54,112 bases of DNA from Oscillospiraceae bacterium (GCA_017408395.1 JAFQUQ010000039.1:1-54112), one strand, 5' to 3'; counted from the first letter of the stretch, positions 36,701-43,965 are shown. Translations and numbers: made by a program. The notes: generated from the letters alone by a model not told the origin.

Positions 36701-37394
36701 TAACCAATACTCTATCCCATCCAACGCAGCCGAATTTGACGGTAAAACCATAGCAGGCTTTGACCCAGGCAAGGTTTCAGACGTCACAGGTGCGTCTTTT
36801 GACAGCACAACAGGTATGTTCACCAACATCACAAGTAACATCAGCTACACCTACGACTGCGGACAGGGCTATTCCACATCGTTCATTCTTACAAGAACAG
36901 GTGCCGCAGTAACATCCACAGGTATGTCAGTTTCCGATGAAGAATCTGAGGAAACCGAAGATGAAACCACTGACGACGATGTAGTTGACGACGGCACTCC
37001 CGATGATGAAGTGGTTGACGACGGTACTCCCGACGACGAGGTAGTTGACGACAGCACTCCCGATGATGAAGTGGTTGACGACGGCACTTCCGATGATGAA
37101 GTGGTTGACGACGGTACTCCCGATGATGAAGTAGTTGACGACGGTACAGCCGATGATGAAGTAGTTGACGACGGCACTCCCGACGACGAGATAGTTGACG
37201 ACGGTACCCCAGACGACGAGGTAGTTGACGACGTTACACCCGATGATGAAGTGGTTGACGACGGTACACCCGACAATGAAATCCCCGACGACAGCGAAAC
37301 AGGGAAAGGTGCGTCCGATGAGGGAAGCGGTGCTTCTGAAACAGAGGAAAACAGCGGCGGCGAAACAGAAGAGACCCCTGCCGGTATAATTTAA
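30738..37394 (+). CDS. Giant FecR-domain surface protein with low-complexity, beta-helix and leucine-rich repeats
   Basis: A 2,218-residue protein, not assignable to a named family as a whole. Start chosen at ATG 30738 (GGGTGG 8 nt upstream; the frame opens at a GTG at 30726). Order by residue: one membrane helix (12-32), FecR-type domain (about 40-210), acidic linker, Asn/Gly/Asp-rich region (285-450), nine 18-residue Asp/Ser/Lys repeats (451-612), a Gly-Asn-Ser linker, a cysteine-bearing HTHSFGEY module (652-733), two beta-helix-like modules of Asn/Gly-rich repeats (about 734-1265 and 1271-1705), a NFPDEVFRNYV cap with an Asp-rich loop, ten 21-residue leucine-rich repeats (from about 1785), and ten copies of VVDDGTPDDE (2082-2181). 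No sorting signal or C-terminal membrane helix. It probably faces outward, anchored by its N-terminal helix. Ligand unknown. Confidence 0.85.
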   Translation: MKDFINSKKGKITLICVLLLIIAAVVLLFVFNGEKGYRSISVSEVVGSVMTENDGKEYEAYQNMRIAGGYALTTDSDSYTRMVLDDDKYVKLEQLSRAKFEELGNDKHRNTIIRLEQGAITNEIAAPLAEDEDYIVNTPNAVLAVRGTFFRVEVRYDVNGDAYTNVYTYGGTVVCRRVMPDGTVVDEEVEITAGYKARIKMDEIVTIYIEDRIEEEEDNVDPIELSEITDWDIVDMYNASIHGHELFVDSGELWDEIDDRDIDIDEYTSAYGEEEIEEYPDYQQRTDANNNKNNGNDNGNNGNKNGKGDDKNGNKDGNKNKNNDGSDDKNDTDSENGNEDGNGGNDVGNGNSDNGNKNGNDGNNGNGNNSDDRNDNGNNGNNSNGGNGNHNGWEENDGNDNDAPDDKKSDPSDNENDNSDDRNDNGNNGNNGNGGNGNHNGWEENDNNDKDDSDDKSDNDKSDPSDDKDDSDDKSDNDKSDPSDDKDDSDDKSDNDKSDPSDDKDDSDDKSDNDKSDPSDDKDDTDDKSDNDKSDPSDDKDDSDGKSDNDKSDPSDDKDDSDDNSDNDKSDPSDDKDDSDDKSDNDKSDPSDDKDDSDDKSDNDKSDPSDDKDDSDGNTGGSGNGGGSGNGGGSGNGGGSGNGGGSVFPPAHTHSFGEYVSDNNATCTEDGTKTAVCSCGEKDTVVDEGSAKGHTEKEEVTPATATEEGLRRVYCTVCGETLEKEVLPVTALTLYTEDGDITIRENGYTVSKENNTYVNNNYTGAYLISQRDYDTVAECSITVESGKHDITFDGINIYFNGTAIKVEQGAEITLNSTETENIIANDVSNGFENNGTAAIAGVFTFTDSQDYGIYNTGTLKISGGEIKASGSVNGVMNEGGSIEISGGKLTVNKWGLNNSENSSVTVSGGTLGLGYESSNDGSIIVNSGELAAKSHFENNGSIAVNGGSFKVNNGTLYNNGDFTLTNGNVEIKECDSEGIINTGTFNANGGKLVCECENFSIQNENTFTVNGAEVELNIAIWNQGDFTIENGKFTINTEYEAVTNEKNIYINGGTINIKCDFGIDNLPDAHMEINDGTIEINAMTEGVVNDGQFVINGGKLTVICDKGEYTRGIGNNGTMQVNGGDINISATEAGMQNAGSLSVSGGRINISCESPGNCVLNHAKFEINGGSMDLDGSFNNNPYTIYNGYFYINGGSVKMNNSSEIDVTNSGNSKLKCVAYDTFPTEAERTFTNSDGTSYIYALTEADKADDGKYYVWKPASMDEVPFDGKLYTEDGSVKITETGYTQGNASEETPYTGDYVIAQRDSSAVAEFSLTIEGSKKVTLDKVNIKVSIENEGGIIEINDSAIIDAALGNRENSTITFNGGSVQLADRIGNEGLITVNETNIECVADDIGLENYGEFILNSGTFKMDEMVSNDGSFTISGGTLIIERTGSQLDNNGEFTVNGGTLTADSVGFCNNDSGIFNLSSGSMSFYYVNNEGETNISGGELSVLCEDGIAIFNDGKFTVNDGLLNLKGAGGIGNGGNFVINGGEIIIDADDPESWYSGAFENTNGGIVEVNSGELKISGDNVGIFNESKFAISGGRINISYLNNAQEPYNCGGIFNYSSFEITGGSVEISGDGYDINTSDTSVSIIGGSVKCDSIMGSITNEKDNVSISSFDTFPTEAQRTFTNSDGTSYIYALTEADKADDGKYYVWKPVSMPEATGIAIDSTNFPDEVFRNYVSTNFDTDSDGYLSDEEIAAATVINVNGLPSSDGGVTSLKGLEYFTQITRLWCYYNSGLTELDVSSNTALTDLDCHNTAITSLDVSNNTALTRLYCDNTGITSLDVSSNTALTELGCGSTEITALDVSNNTALTRLYCDNTGITSLNVSNNTALTILSCYNMEIASLDVSNNTALTYLGFDGTNISSIDVSNNTALTDLRCNTLLTSLDVSNNTALKILSCYGANIKTLDVGNNVALESLNCNYAKLACIDLTNNTNLTSFSANGNQYSIPSNAAEFDGKTIAGFDPGKVSDVTGASFDSTTGMFTNITSNISYTYDCGQGYSTSFILTRTGAAVTSTGMSVSDEESEETEDETTDDDVVDDGTPDDEVVDDGTPDDEVVDDSTPDDEVVDDGTSDDEVVDDGTPDDEVVDDGTADDEVVDDGTPDDEIVDDGTPDDEVVDDVTPDDEVVDDGTPDNEIPDDSETGKGASDEGSGASETEENSGGETEETPAGII
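32088..32573 (+). repeat. 54-bp tandem repeat, nine copies, in the giant gene
   Basis: Each unit encodes 18 residues of the form DDSDDKSDNDKSDPSDDK; copies differ at only a few bases (variants include DDTDDKS, DDSDGKS and DDSDDNS). Unit length is a multiple of three, so changes in copy number would keep the frame. Confidence 0.95.
32604..32675 (+). repeat. 18-bp tandem repeat, four copies (GNGGGS linker)
   Basis: Four nearly identical 18-bp units encode GNGGGS, a flexible linker between the acidic repeats and the cysteine-bearing module. Confidence 0.93.
34422..34515 (+). repeat. 94-bp exact repeat, copy 1
   Basis: These 94 bases are identical to 35742-35835, exactly 1,320 bp (440 codons) away in the same frame. 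It encodes RTFTNSDGTSYIYALTEADK and the residues after it, at the end of beta-helix module 1, while the modules themselves have diverged. Confidence 0.93.
35742..35835 (+). repeat. 94-bp exact repeat, copy 2
   Basis: Second copy of the repeat at 34422-34515, closing beta-helix module 2. Recombination between the copies would remove one module in frame. Confidence 0.93.
36090..36720 (+). repeat. Ten 63-bp leucine-rich repeat units
   Basis: The coding sequence repeats LDVSNNTALTxLxCxxTxITS about every 21 residues; the last two units are more divergent and one is a residue shorter. This is the clostridial/treponemal leucine-rich repeat pattern found in secreted and surface proteins. Confidence 0.9.
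36981..37280 (+). repeat. 30-bp tandem repeat, ten copies, C-terminal
   Basis: Ten units encode VVDDGTPDDE with minor changes (STPDDE, GTSDDE, GTADDE, VTPDDE, final PDNE). The segment is strongly acidic and close to the C-terminus. Confidence 0.95.
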
Positions 37395-37406
37395 GGAGGA
37401 AGAGAA

Positions 37407-38531
37407 ATGATACAGGACGAAACAGTCAGAAGACTTATGCAGATAAGCGTGCCAAAGACCTTCAAGGCACAGGAATATATCTGCTATGAGGGACAGCCGG
37501 GCAGCGAGATGTATATTATTCTCAGAGGCAGCGTGGGCGTTTATGTCAGCAATGCAATTGAAACACAGACCGAGGTTTCAAGGATAATGGCAGGTGATTT
37601 CTTCGGAGAAATGTCTATTTTTGACAATCTCCCCAGAAGTGCGTCCTGTATTGCCCTTGAGGATGTTATCTGCGTTGCCATAAGCAAGGATAAGCTGATA
37701 CCGTTCTTTTCGGCGTGTCCCGATATGGCAATGAAGCTACTTGAAAATATGAGCGGCAGAATACGCAGACTTGACAACGCACTCTATAAAAGCGAGCGTT
37801 TTGTGCAGAATAAGAAGCTTCCGCCCTTTGAGATACCCGAAGAATATTCCTTCAGCCATATTGTGGAAGAGCCTGCACATAATCTTGATTTTACCGAGCC
37901 TGTCACCGCAGAGTGTCCTATCTGCGGCAAGAGCATAACCGTGCTTAATCTTAAGAAACGCATTATGAGCATGAGCAAGATACAGAGCGACGGCAGAATA
38001 AAGTATGCGGAATGTGAGCCGCTGTGGTATGATGTGTGGAACTGTCCGTACTGTCATTACAGCAACCACTATCTCAGCTTTTTCAGAATGCTGTCCTTTA
38101 AAAAGGAGTTCATCAAGCGTATCCTCAAGGAACAGCACAACCCTGTCATTCTTAAAGCAAACAGCCTGAATACCCCATTTGACCACTTATTTGTCAAATA
38201 TATCCAGGCTATACATATAAATGAGGCCTGCAACGCCAACGACAACACCCTCATCGGCAAGCTGTGGCTTAATCTTTACTGGCTTTTCGACGACGCCGCA
38301 GACGACAATATGAAGCTTTACTGCGGTGAAAAAGCGGCGGCTTACCTTTCAAAGGCGATAGAGGACGAGTCGCTTTCCGACAAACAGAGCGTCCAGAGCT
38401 TTGCCCTGACCCTTGCAAACATCTATACTCAGCTTGGTCAGACGGAGTCTGCAAAGAGAATGCAGGATATTGCAATAAACGGCGAAGACGCTCAGCTAAA
38501 AGCCTTTGCCTACGCTCTTAATGCCAATTAA
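37407..38531 (+). CDS. Cyclic-nucleotide-binding domain protein with DUF2225
   Basis: A 374-residue cytoplasmic protein with no DNA-binding helix-turn-helix. Residues 1 to about 130 form a cyclic-nucleotide-binding domain; the phosphate-binding cassette reads GDFFGEMSIFDNLPRSAS, with Glu68 for the ribose and Arg77 for the phosphate, so binding capacity looks intact. From about 170 it has a DUF2225 region with two zinc-finger-like CxxC pairs (CPICGKSI and CPYCHYSNH) and then a helical, TPR-like C-terminus. It starts 12 bp after the giant gene with GGAGGAAGAG upstream and is followed by a terminator, so it is the last gene of the cyclase unit and the obvious receptor for its product (inference). 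Confidence 0.9.
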   Translation: MIQDETVRRLMQISVPKTFKAQEYICYEGQPGSEMYIILRGSVGVYVSNAIETQTEVSRIMAGDFFGEMSIFDNLPRSASCIALEDVICVAISKDKLIPFFSACPDMAMKLLENMSGRIRRLDNALYKSERFVQNKKLPPFEIPEEYSFSHIVEEPAHNLDFTEPVTAECPICGKSITVLNLKKRIMSMSKIQSDGRIKYAECEPLWYDVWNCPYCHYSNHYLSFFRMLSFKKEFIKRILKEQHNPVILKANSLNTPFDHLFVKYIQAIHINEACNANDNTLIGKLWLNLYWLFDDAADDNMKLYCGEKAAAYLSKAIEDESLSDKQSVQSFALTLANIYTQLGQTESAKRMQDIAINGEDAQLKAFAYALNAN

Positions 38532-38543
38532 TTACAATAAAAG

Positions 38544-38582
38544 GTCTGTGTACGTCTGAAAATGGCTGTGCACAGGCTTTTT
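38544..38582 (+). terminator. Terminator after the cyclic-nucleotide-binding gene
   Basis: A 10-bp stem with two G-T pairs (GTCTGTGTAC with GTGCACAGGC), a 14-nt loop, then five T. It closes the unit that begins at 28064. Confidence 0.75.
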
Positions 38583-38624
38583 GCGCCCTTTTTCCGTAAA
38601 AGTAAAAATTATTTCCGCAAATGA

Positions 38625-38653
38625 TTGACGAATGGAATTTTATTTGATATAAT
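38625..38653 (+). promoter_or_regulatory. Promoter of the hybrid kinase operon
   Basis: TTGACG (38625-38630), a 17-bp spacer and TATAAT (38648-38653), 47 bp before the kinase ATG. Confidence 0.83.
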
Positions 38654-38699
38654 AATTTTGTGTTAATAATTATGAACTTTTTTGTTAAGGGGAGTAATA

Positions 38700-41489
38700 A
38701 TGAATATATTGGGAAAATTAATGCGGAATATAAGGGACGACTTCTCAAAGACGGAACAGAAGACTTTATTCAGCTGCTGTATGATATTTTCGCTGATAAT
38801 GTTCGTGATGGTGTTTGTGAATATCTTTTCAAAATCTATCACTATGGTTTACATAACGGCGGCGATGTCGCTGTGGTTTCTGGTTACGGGCATATTTTTC
38901 AGGGTGTTTAAGAATAAGGTATTCGTTATGATAAATGCCCTTGCGGCAGTTTATGTAATGGTAATGTACTTCCTGATAAGCGGCGGTGAATACGGCTTCA
39001 GCATAGTATGGCTGCTGGTAGTTCCGCCTGCGGTAATGCCCTTTGTGGGACTGTACGGCGGCGGTGCGTTTGCGATGCTGGTGGGAATATCCACGGCAAT
39101 TTATATGTGGACGCCCCTTCACGAGCTTGGCTACGATTACTCGGAAACCTATGTAACGAGATTTCCGCTGGTTTATTTCTGCCTGACGTTGCTCTGTATT
39201 TTTTCGCAGTACCATATCTATTCTTCAAGCAACAAACAGAAGGAGCTTGTTGAGAAGCTTGAATACGCAAATCAGACCAAGGGCGACTTTCTTGCCAATA
39301 TGAGCCATGAGATACGTACTCCTATGAATGCGATAGTGGGTATGTGCGAGCTTATTCTCCGTGAGCAGGACATCAGCGACGGCGTAAGGGAGAACTGCTT
39401 CAACATCCAGAGCTCAGGCAGAAGCCTCCTTTCCATCATAAACGACATCCTTGACTTTTCAAAGATAGAGTCGGGAAAAATGGAGATAATCGAGGCTAAA
39501 TTCAACATAGCCTCATTGCTTAATGACGTTATAAATATGACAATGACCCGTAAGGGAAGCAAAAAAATCGAAATTATGGTGCACGCTGACCCTGCCATAC
39601 CGTGCGGACTTATCGGCGACGAGGTAAGAATACGTCAGGTAATGATCAATCTTATGACAAATGCCGTAAAATTCACAAACAGCGGTGCGGTCACGCTCAA
39701 GGTGTCCCAGACAAAGCAGGAATACGGCATAAACCTGCGTATTTCCGTAGAGGATTCGGGTATCGGCATTACGGAAGAAAATATGGAAAAGCTCTTCAAG
39801 AGCTTCCAGCAGGTTGACACAAGAAAGAACAGGGCTATCGAGGGAACAGGTCTGGGACTTGCCATCTCTAAGCGTCTGATAACAAAAATGGGCGGCTTTA
39901 TAAACGTGTCCAGCGTTTACGGTCAGGGCTCAAAATTCAGCTTTGTAATTCCCCTTAAAGTAGCTGACGAAAATCCGTTTATCACAGTAAAGAATGCGTC
40001 TGAAATAAGAGCCGCAGGCTTCATTGACTTCTCAAAATTCAGCGTTCCCGCCGTTGAGCGCAATTACAGGGACCTTATCCGTGAGATAAGCACCCAGCTT
40101 AATATTGAATATATGCACACAAGCAGCTTTGAACGGTTTAAAAAGGTGCTTGAAGAAAGAAAAATCACCCACTGCTTTACCGCAAAGGAGGAGTACCTTG
40201 CCCATAAGGAATTCTTTACGGAGCTTGCGGAAAAGATGTGCGTGACCATTGTTCAGGACGTTATCGACGCTGTTCAGCTGCCTGAAAACATAAAGTGCAT
40301 CTATAAGCCGTTCTACACCATGTCGGCGGCGTCTGCACTCAATGACGAAAAGATTATGACAAACCTGAACGAGCGCAGAGGCTCCTCCATAAGCTTCTCC
40401 GCACCTAAGGCGAGGGTGCTTATCGTTGACGACAACGCTATCAATCTTAAGGTTGCGGTAGGTCTTATGCAGCCTTATCATATGCAGGTAATGACCGTTG
40501 AAAGCGGCAAGGCGGCTATTTCAATGCTTCGCTCAAAGGACATAGACATCGTGTTTATGGACCATATGATGCCTGAAATGGACGGCGTTGAGGCAACAAA
40601 GATAATCCGTGAAATGGAAGGCGAGTATTATCAGAAGCTGCCTGTCGTTGCACTTACGGCAAATGCCGTAAACGGTGTAAGAGAAATGTTTATAGAGTCG
40701 GGCTTCAACGATTTTGTGGCAAAGCCTATCGAGCTGAATTCGCTTGACAGGGTGCTCAAAGCGTGGCTGCCCAAGGAATATATAATGCCTCCCGTCAGCA
40801 CCTCATACGGTGCAAACGACCGCAGAAAATCCCGTAATAAGAAGCCTGAGGAGGACAGTGCACTTATCAGCGTTTCAAAGGGTCTTAACTACGCAGGCGG
40901 AAGCGAGGACGCTTATTTTGACATACTTGATATGTATGTACGCAAGGGCGGCGAAAAGCGTGATTACATAAATCAGCTTGCTTCAGAGGAAAACTGGAAG
41001 AATTACGTTATCGAGGTACACGCCCTCAAGAGCACCTCTTTAAGCATAGGCGCAGTAAAGCTTTCCGAGCTTGCAAAGAAGCTTGAGCTTGCAGGCAAGG
41101 CAGGGGATTACAGCACTATCGTAAAGGAAAATGATGAACTCAGCGTCCTTTATGAAAAGGTAATGGACGAGGGCAGAAGGCTGCTCATTGAAAACGGGTA
41201 CGATTTCAGCGAGGAGGCGGCAGGGGAAACCACCGTTTCCGCAGAAGAAATCGACGCCGGTAAGCTTAAGGAATATATTGAAAGGATACGCACCTGCTGT
41301 GATGATTTCGACGGCGACGAAATCGAAAGCACGGCAAAGGAAGCGTCGGTGTATTCATTCGGCGGAAAGCTGCTTAAGCCTTATTTTGACAAAATTGCGG
41401 AATATGCCGCTGACTTTGAATATGAAAGCGCTATGGGCGAGCTTGAAAAAATGACGGAAGAGCTTTCCATCGGAAAGGAGCAGACATAA
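38700..41489 (+). CDS. Hybrid sensor histidine kinase with receiver and HPt domains
   Basis: A 929-residue membrane sensor kinase. The start is ATG 38700 behind AGGGGAG. Residues 1 to about 180 contain roughly six membrane helices with short loops. Then follow the dimerisation/phosphoacceptor domain (His203 in MSHEIRTPMN), the ATPase domain (NLMTNAVKFT, EDSGIGI, GTGLGLAIS), a degenerate receiver-like segment (about 430-560) lacking the acidic pocket, a true receiver (VDDNAIN; Asp621 in MDHMMPEMDG; Lys in VAKPIE), and a C-terminal HPt domain (His774 in EVHALKST). This is a complete phosphorelay, His-Asp-His. The downstream receiver-GGDEF protein is a likely final acceptor (inference). The signal is unknown. 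Confidence 0.94.
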   Translation: MNILGKLMRNIRDDFSKTEQKTLFSCCMIFSLIMFVMVFVNIFSKSITMVYITAAMSLWFLVTGIFFRVFKNKVFVMINALAAVYVMVMYFLISGGEYGFSIVWLLVVPPAVMPFVGLYGGGAFAMLVGISTAIYMWTPLHELGYDYSETYVTRFPLVYFCLTLLCIFSQYHIYSSSNKQKELVEKLEYANQTKGDFLANMSHEIRTPMNAIVGMCELILREQDISDGVRENCFNIQSSGRSLLSIINDILDFSKIESGKMEIIEAKFNIASLLNDVINMTMTRKGSKKIEIMVHADPAIPCGLIGDEVRIRQVMINLMTNAVKFTNSGAVTLKVSQTKQEYGINLRISVEDSGIGITEENMEKLFKSFQQVDTRKNRAIEGTGLGLAISKRLITKMGGFINVSSVYGQGSKFSFVIPLKVADENPFITVKNASEIRAAGFIDFSKFSVPAVERNYRDLIREISTQLNIEYMHTSSFERFKKVLEERKITHCFTAKEEYLAHKEFFTELAEKMCVTIVQDVIDAVQLPENIKCIYKPFYTMSAASALNDEKIMTNLNERRGSSISFSAPKARVLIVDDNAINLKVAVGLMQPYHMQVMTVESGKAAISMLRSKDIDIVFMDHMMPEMDGVEATKIIREMEGEYYQKLPVVALTANAVNGVREMFIESGFNDFVAKPIELNSLDRVLKAWLPKEYIMPPVSTSYGANDRRKSRNKKPEEDSALISVSKGLNYAGGSEDAYFDILDMYVRKGGEKRDYINQLASEENWKNYVIEVHALKSTSLSIGAVKLSELAKKLELAGKAGDYSTIVKENDELSVLYEKVMDEGRRLLIENGYDFSEEAAGETTVSAEEIDAGKLKEYIERIRTCCDDFDGDEIESTAKEASVYSFGGKLLKPYFDKIAEYAADFEYESAMGELEKMTEELSIGKEQT

Positions 41490-41490
41490 T

Positions 41491-42351
41491 ATGAACGGCA
41501 GGAAAATTTGTATCACCGCAGACTGCGTTTGCGACCTTTCCGACGACATTCTCAAGGAACACAACATTGAAATCGTATATTTCTATATCGTGACAGATAC
41601 GGGGGTTTTCCGTGACGTTGACGAGATAACCGCCGACAATATCTTTGAATATCAGAGCAGCGGCGGCAGAAGCGAAACACGCTCTGCACCCCCCGATGAT
41701 TTTGCAGGCTTTTTCAGAAGAAAGCTCAGACGCTGTGACGAGATAATCCACATTGCCGTAAGCTCAAAGGTCAGCAGGAGCGTTTCACACTGCTATGAGG
41801 CAAAAGAGCTTCTCGGCGAGGACGGCGACAGGCTTCACATCTTCGACTCGGAGCACCTTTCAACAGGTATGGGTATCCTTGCCCTGAGAGCCGCCGAGCT
41901 TGCTGAGGAGGGACGTGACGCCGCCTATATCCTTGATGAGCTGGAGGATATGAGGGATAAGATCTCCACCACCTTTATTGCAAACAATGCCGAATATCTC
42001 TACATAAACGGCAAAGTCAGCAAGGGGCTGAAAAACATCTGCAACCTCTTCAGCATCCACCCTGTCCTTGAAGTAAAGGACGGTGTTCTTAAGCTTAAAA
42101 CGGTTGAGATAGGCAACTACGAAAAAAGTATGCAGCGGTATATCCGTAAACAGCTTAAACACAGCGATGACATAAACAAATCCCTGCTTTTCATAACCCA
42201 TGCAGGCTGTTCGGTAAATGATCTGAAGCTTGTAAAGCGTGAAGTAAACAGGATTATGAGCACGAACATTACGGGTGCCGTAAAGGCGTCCGCCACTATT
42301 TCCGTAAACTGCGGTCCGCGCACCGTAGGAGTGTTTTATGCAAACAAATAA
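41491..42351 (+). CDS. DegV-family fatty-acid-binding protein
   Basis: A 286-residue DegV-fold protein. Family members bind a fatty acid and present it to the FakA kinase. Conserved segments include ICITADCVCDLS at the N-terminus, the IAVSSKVSRSVS ligand loop and SEHLSTGMGILAL. No FakA partner is encoded nearby. It starts 1 bp after the kinase stop and is followed by the response regulator, so it is co-transcribed with signalling genes, an unusual setting for DegV. Confidence 0.9.
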   Translation: MNGRKICITADCVCDLSDDILKEHNIEIVYFYIVTDTGVFRDVDEITADNIFEYQSSGGRSETRSAPPDDFAGFFRRKLRRCDEIIHIAVSSKVSRSVSHCYEAKELLGEDGDRLHIFDSEHLSTGMGILALRAAELAEEGRDAAYILDELEDMRDKISTTFIANNAEYLYINGKVSKGLKNICNLFSIHPVLEVKDGVLKLKTVEIGNYEKSMQRYIRKQLKHSDDINKSLLFITHAGCSVNDLKLVKREVNRIMSTNITGAVKASATISVNCGPRTVGVFYANK

Positions 42352-42373
42352 CCGTGCGAAAGGATAAGATAAT

Positions 42374-43768
42374 ATGAAGCACATACTCATTGTTGACGAT
42401 AACAAAGCAAACCTTACTGCGGCAAAGGCTGCCCTTGCGGACCTTTACAAGACCACAGCTGTAATTTCGGGTGCACAGACCTTCAAGTTCCTTGAAAAGA
42501 ACATCCCCGACCTTATTCTGCTGGATATAAATATGCCTGAAATGGACGGCTTTGAGGTGCTTGAAAAAATCAAGGCAGACTCAAACTGCTGCAACATTCC
42601 CGTAATCTTCCTTACAGCAGACAGCGACGCTGAAACCGAAAGCAAGTGTCTTGAAGCGGGTGCACTTGACTTTATTGCAAAGCCTTTCGTGCCTGCGGTA
42701 ATGCGTTCAAGAATAGGCCGTATCCTTGAAGTTGAGGAGCTGAGAAAGAGCCTTGCAGACCGTCTTGAACAGAAGATACAGGAGGTTTCCGACATCAAGA
42801 GCAAGTCCTTCCAGGACGCACTCACAGGACTCTGGAACCGTGCCTATACCGAAGAAAAGGTAGGGGAAATGCTTAAAAACGGCACCAAGGGTGCGCTGTT
42901 TATGATGGATATGGATAATTTCAAGGCCATAAACGACAACTACGGTCATATTGCAGGTGACAACACGCTTAAAAAGTTCGGTGAGACCCTGTGCAAGTTT
43001 GCAGGGGAAAATGATGTAGTGTGCCGTATCGGCGGTGACGAGTTTATGACTTTTGTTGCAGGCAGCAATTCAAAGGGTGCTCTCGGAAACCACGCAAACG
43101 ATATTATTTCCGAGATGTGCTGCTATCTTGAGGAGTGCAAATTTGAAACAAACTCATCCGTATCGGTGGGTATTGCACAGTTCCCCGAAGACGGTACCGA
43201 CTTCAAGAGCCTTTACAATGCGGCAGACAAGGCGCTTTACTATGTAAAGCAGAACGGCAAGAACTCCTACCACTTCTTCAGCGACCAGAACGAGGTAGAA
43301 AAGAGCCGTGCAAGCCAGCTTGTTGACATAAACTATCTCCGTGAAATTATGAAGCGAAACGACCCGGGCAAGGGCTCATACGTCGTGGATTACGACAACT
43401 TCCACCACGTTTTCAACTTTGTAAGACGACTGGTTGAAAGAAGCAACAGGGACGTTCATACGGTACTGTTCACCCTTAATTCAGACGAAGCGCCAAATGC
43501 AGAGCTGAGCGAAATCGAAATGGCGGTAGAGCTTCTTGAAAAGGCGATTTTCACATCCCTCAGACGAGTTGACGTTTCCACAAGATATTCCAGCCGTCAG
43601 GTAATCGTAATACTTCTCGACGCAAACGTGGAGGGCGGCAGTATCGTTGCAAACAGAATTCTCAGCTGCTTCGGCAAGCTTTATACAGGCAAGCTTAAAT
43701 TTGACTATGACATTGTAAAAATGGAAGGTGCAGAGCTTCCGAAAAACCTTGTTCCTCAGCAGACGTAA
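42374..43768 (+). CDS. Response regulator with GGDEF domain and extra C-terminal domain
   Basis: A 464-residue receiver-diguanylate cyclase, predicted to make cyclic di-GMP when phosphorylated. Receiver: VDDNKAN, phosphoacceptor Asp51 in LLDINMPEMDG, Lys in IAKPFV. After a short coiled linker comes the cyclase, with an intact RIGGDEF (Gly220-Phe224). The usual inhibitory RxxD site upstream is not conserved (Gly at the Arg position), so product feedback may be weak. Residues from about 310 to 464 form an additional domain I cannot name; it could be a degenerate GGDEF-like or partner domain. It ends in a repeat-rich convergent intergenic region. Confidence 0.92.
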   Translation: MKHILIVDDNKANLTAAKAALADLYKTTAVISGAQTFKFLEKNIPDLILLDINMPEMDGFEVLEKIKADSNCCNIPVIFLTADSDAETESKCLEAGALDFIAKPFVPAVMRSRIGRILEVEELRKSLADRLEQKIQEVSDIKSKSFQDALTGLWNRAYTEEKVGEMLKNGTKGALFMMDMDNFKAINDNYGHIAGDNTLKKFGETLCKFAGENDVVCRIGGDEFMTFVAGSNSKGALGNHANDIISEMCCYLEECKFETNSSVSVGIAQFPEDGTDFKSLYNAADKALYYVKQNGKNSYHFFSDQNEVEKSRASQLVDINYLREIMKRNDPGKGSYVVDYDNFHHVFNFVRRLVERSNRDVHTVLFTLNSDEAPNAELSEIEMAVELLEKAIFTSLRRVDVSTRYSSRQVIVILLDANVEGGSIVANRILSCFGKLYTGKLKFDYDIVKMEGAELPKNLVPQQT

Positions 43769-43958
43769 TTAATGCTTAATGCTTAATTCGTAATGCGTAA
43801 TTAAGGGCGGCAGATGCCGCCCTATTTTATTTAATGAATGATGAATATTGCCGTAGTGACAGCCGCAAGGGCTGTCACTACATATATATACAGCAAAAAA
43901 CGTGCAGAAAATCAATTCTGCACGTTTTATAATTACGCATTAAGCATTACGAATTACG
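43767..43958. repeat. Convergent intergenic repeat cassette with three hairpins
   Basis: AT-rich words related to AATGCGTAATT flank the region in inverted orientation (43769-43802 and 43931-43962). Between them are three stems: 43804-43823 (GGGCGGCA type, then TATTTTATTT), 43853-43881 (perfect 12 bp, 5-nt loop) and 43897-43928 (13 bp, AAAACGTGCAGAA type). The first and last recur at 53869-53938 in the same order. The cassette serves both convergent genes as terminators and may be a dispersed repeat. Confidence 0.8.
43897..43928. terminator. Bidirectional terminator (rodA and response regulator)
   Basis: A perfect 13-bp stem with a 6-nt loop; its ends supply A and T tracts on both strands, so it can end the rodA transcript on the minus strand and any read-through on the plus strand. 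Confidence 0.88.
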
Positions 43959-43965
43959 CATTGAA

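Noticed and set aside
38660-38911. Small plus-strand frame overlapping the kinase start
   Set aside because: It lies in another frame across the promoter and first helices of the kinase; the kinase start has the ribosome binding site.
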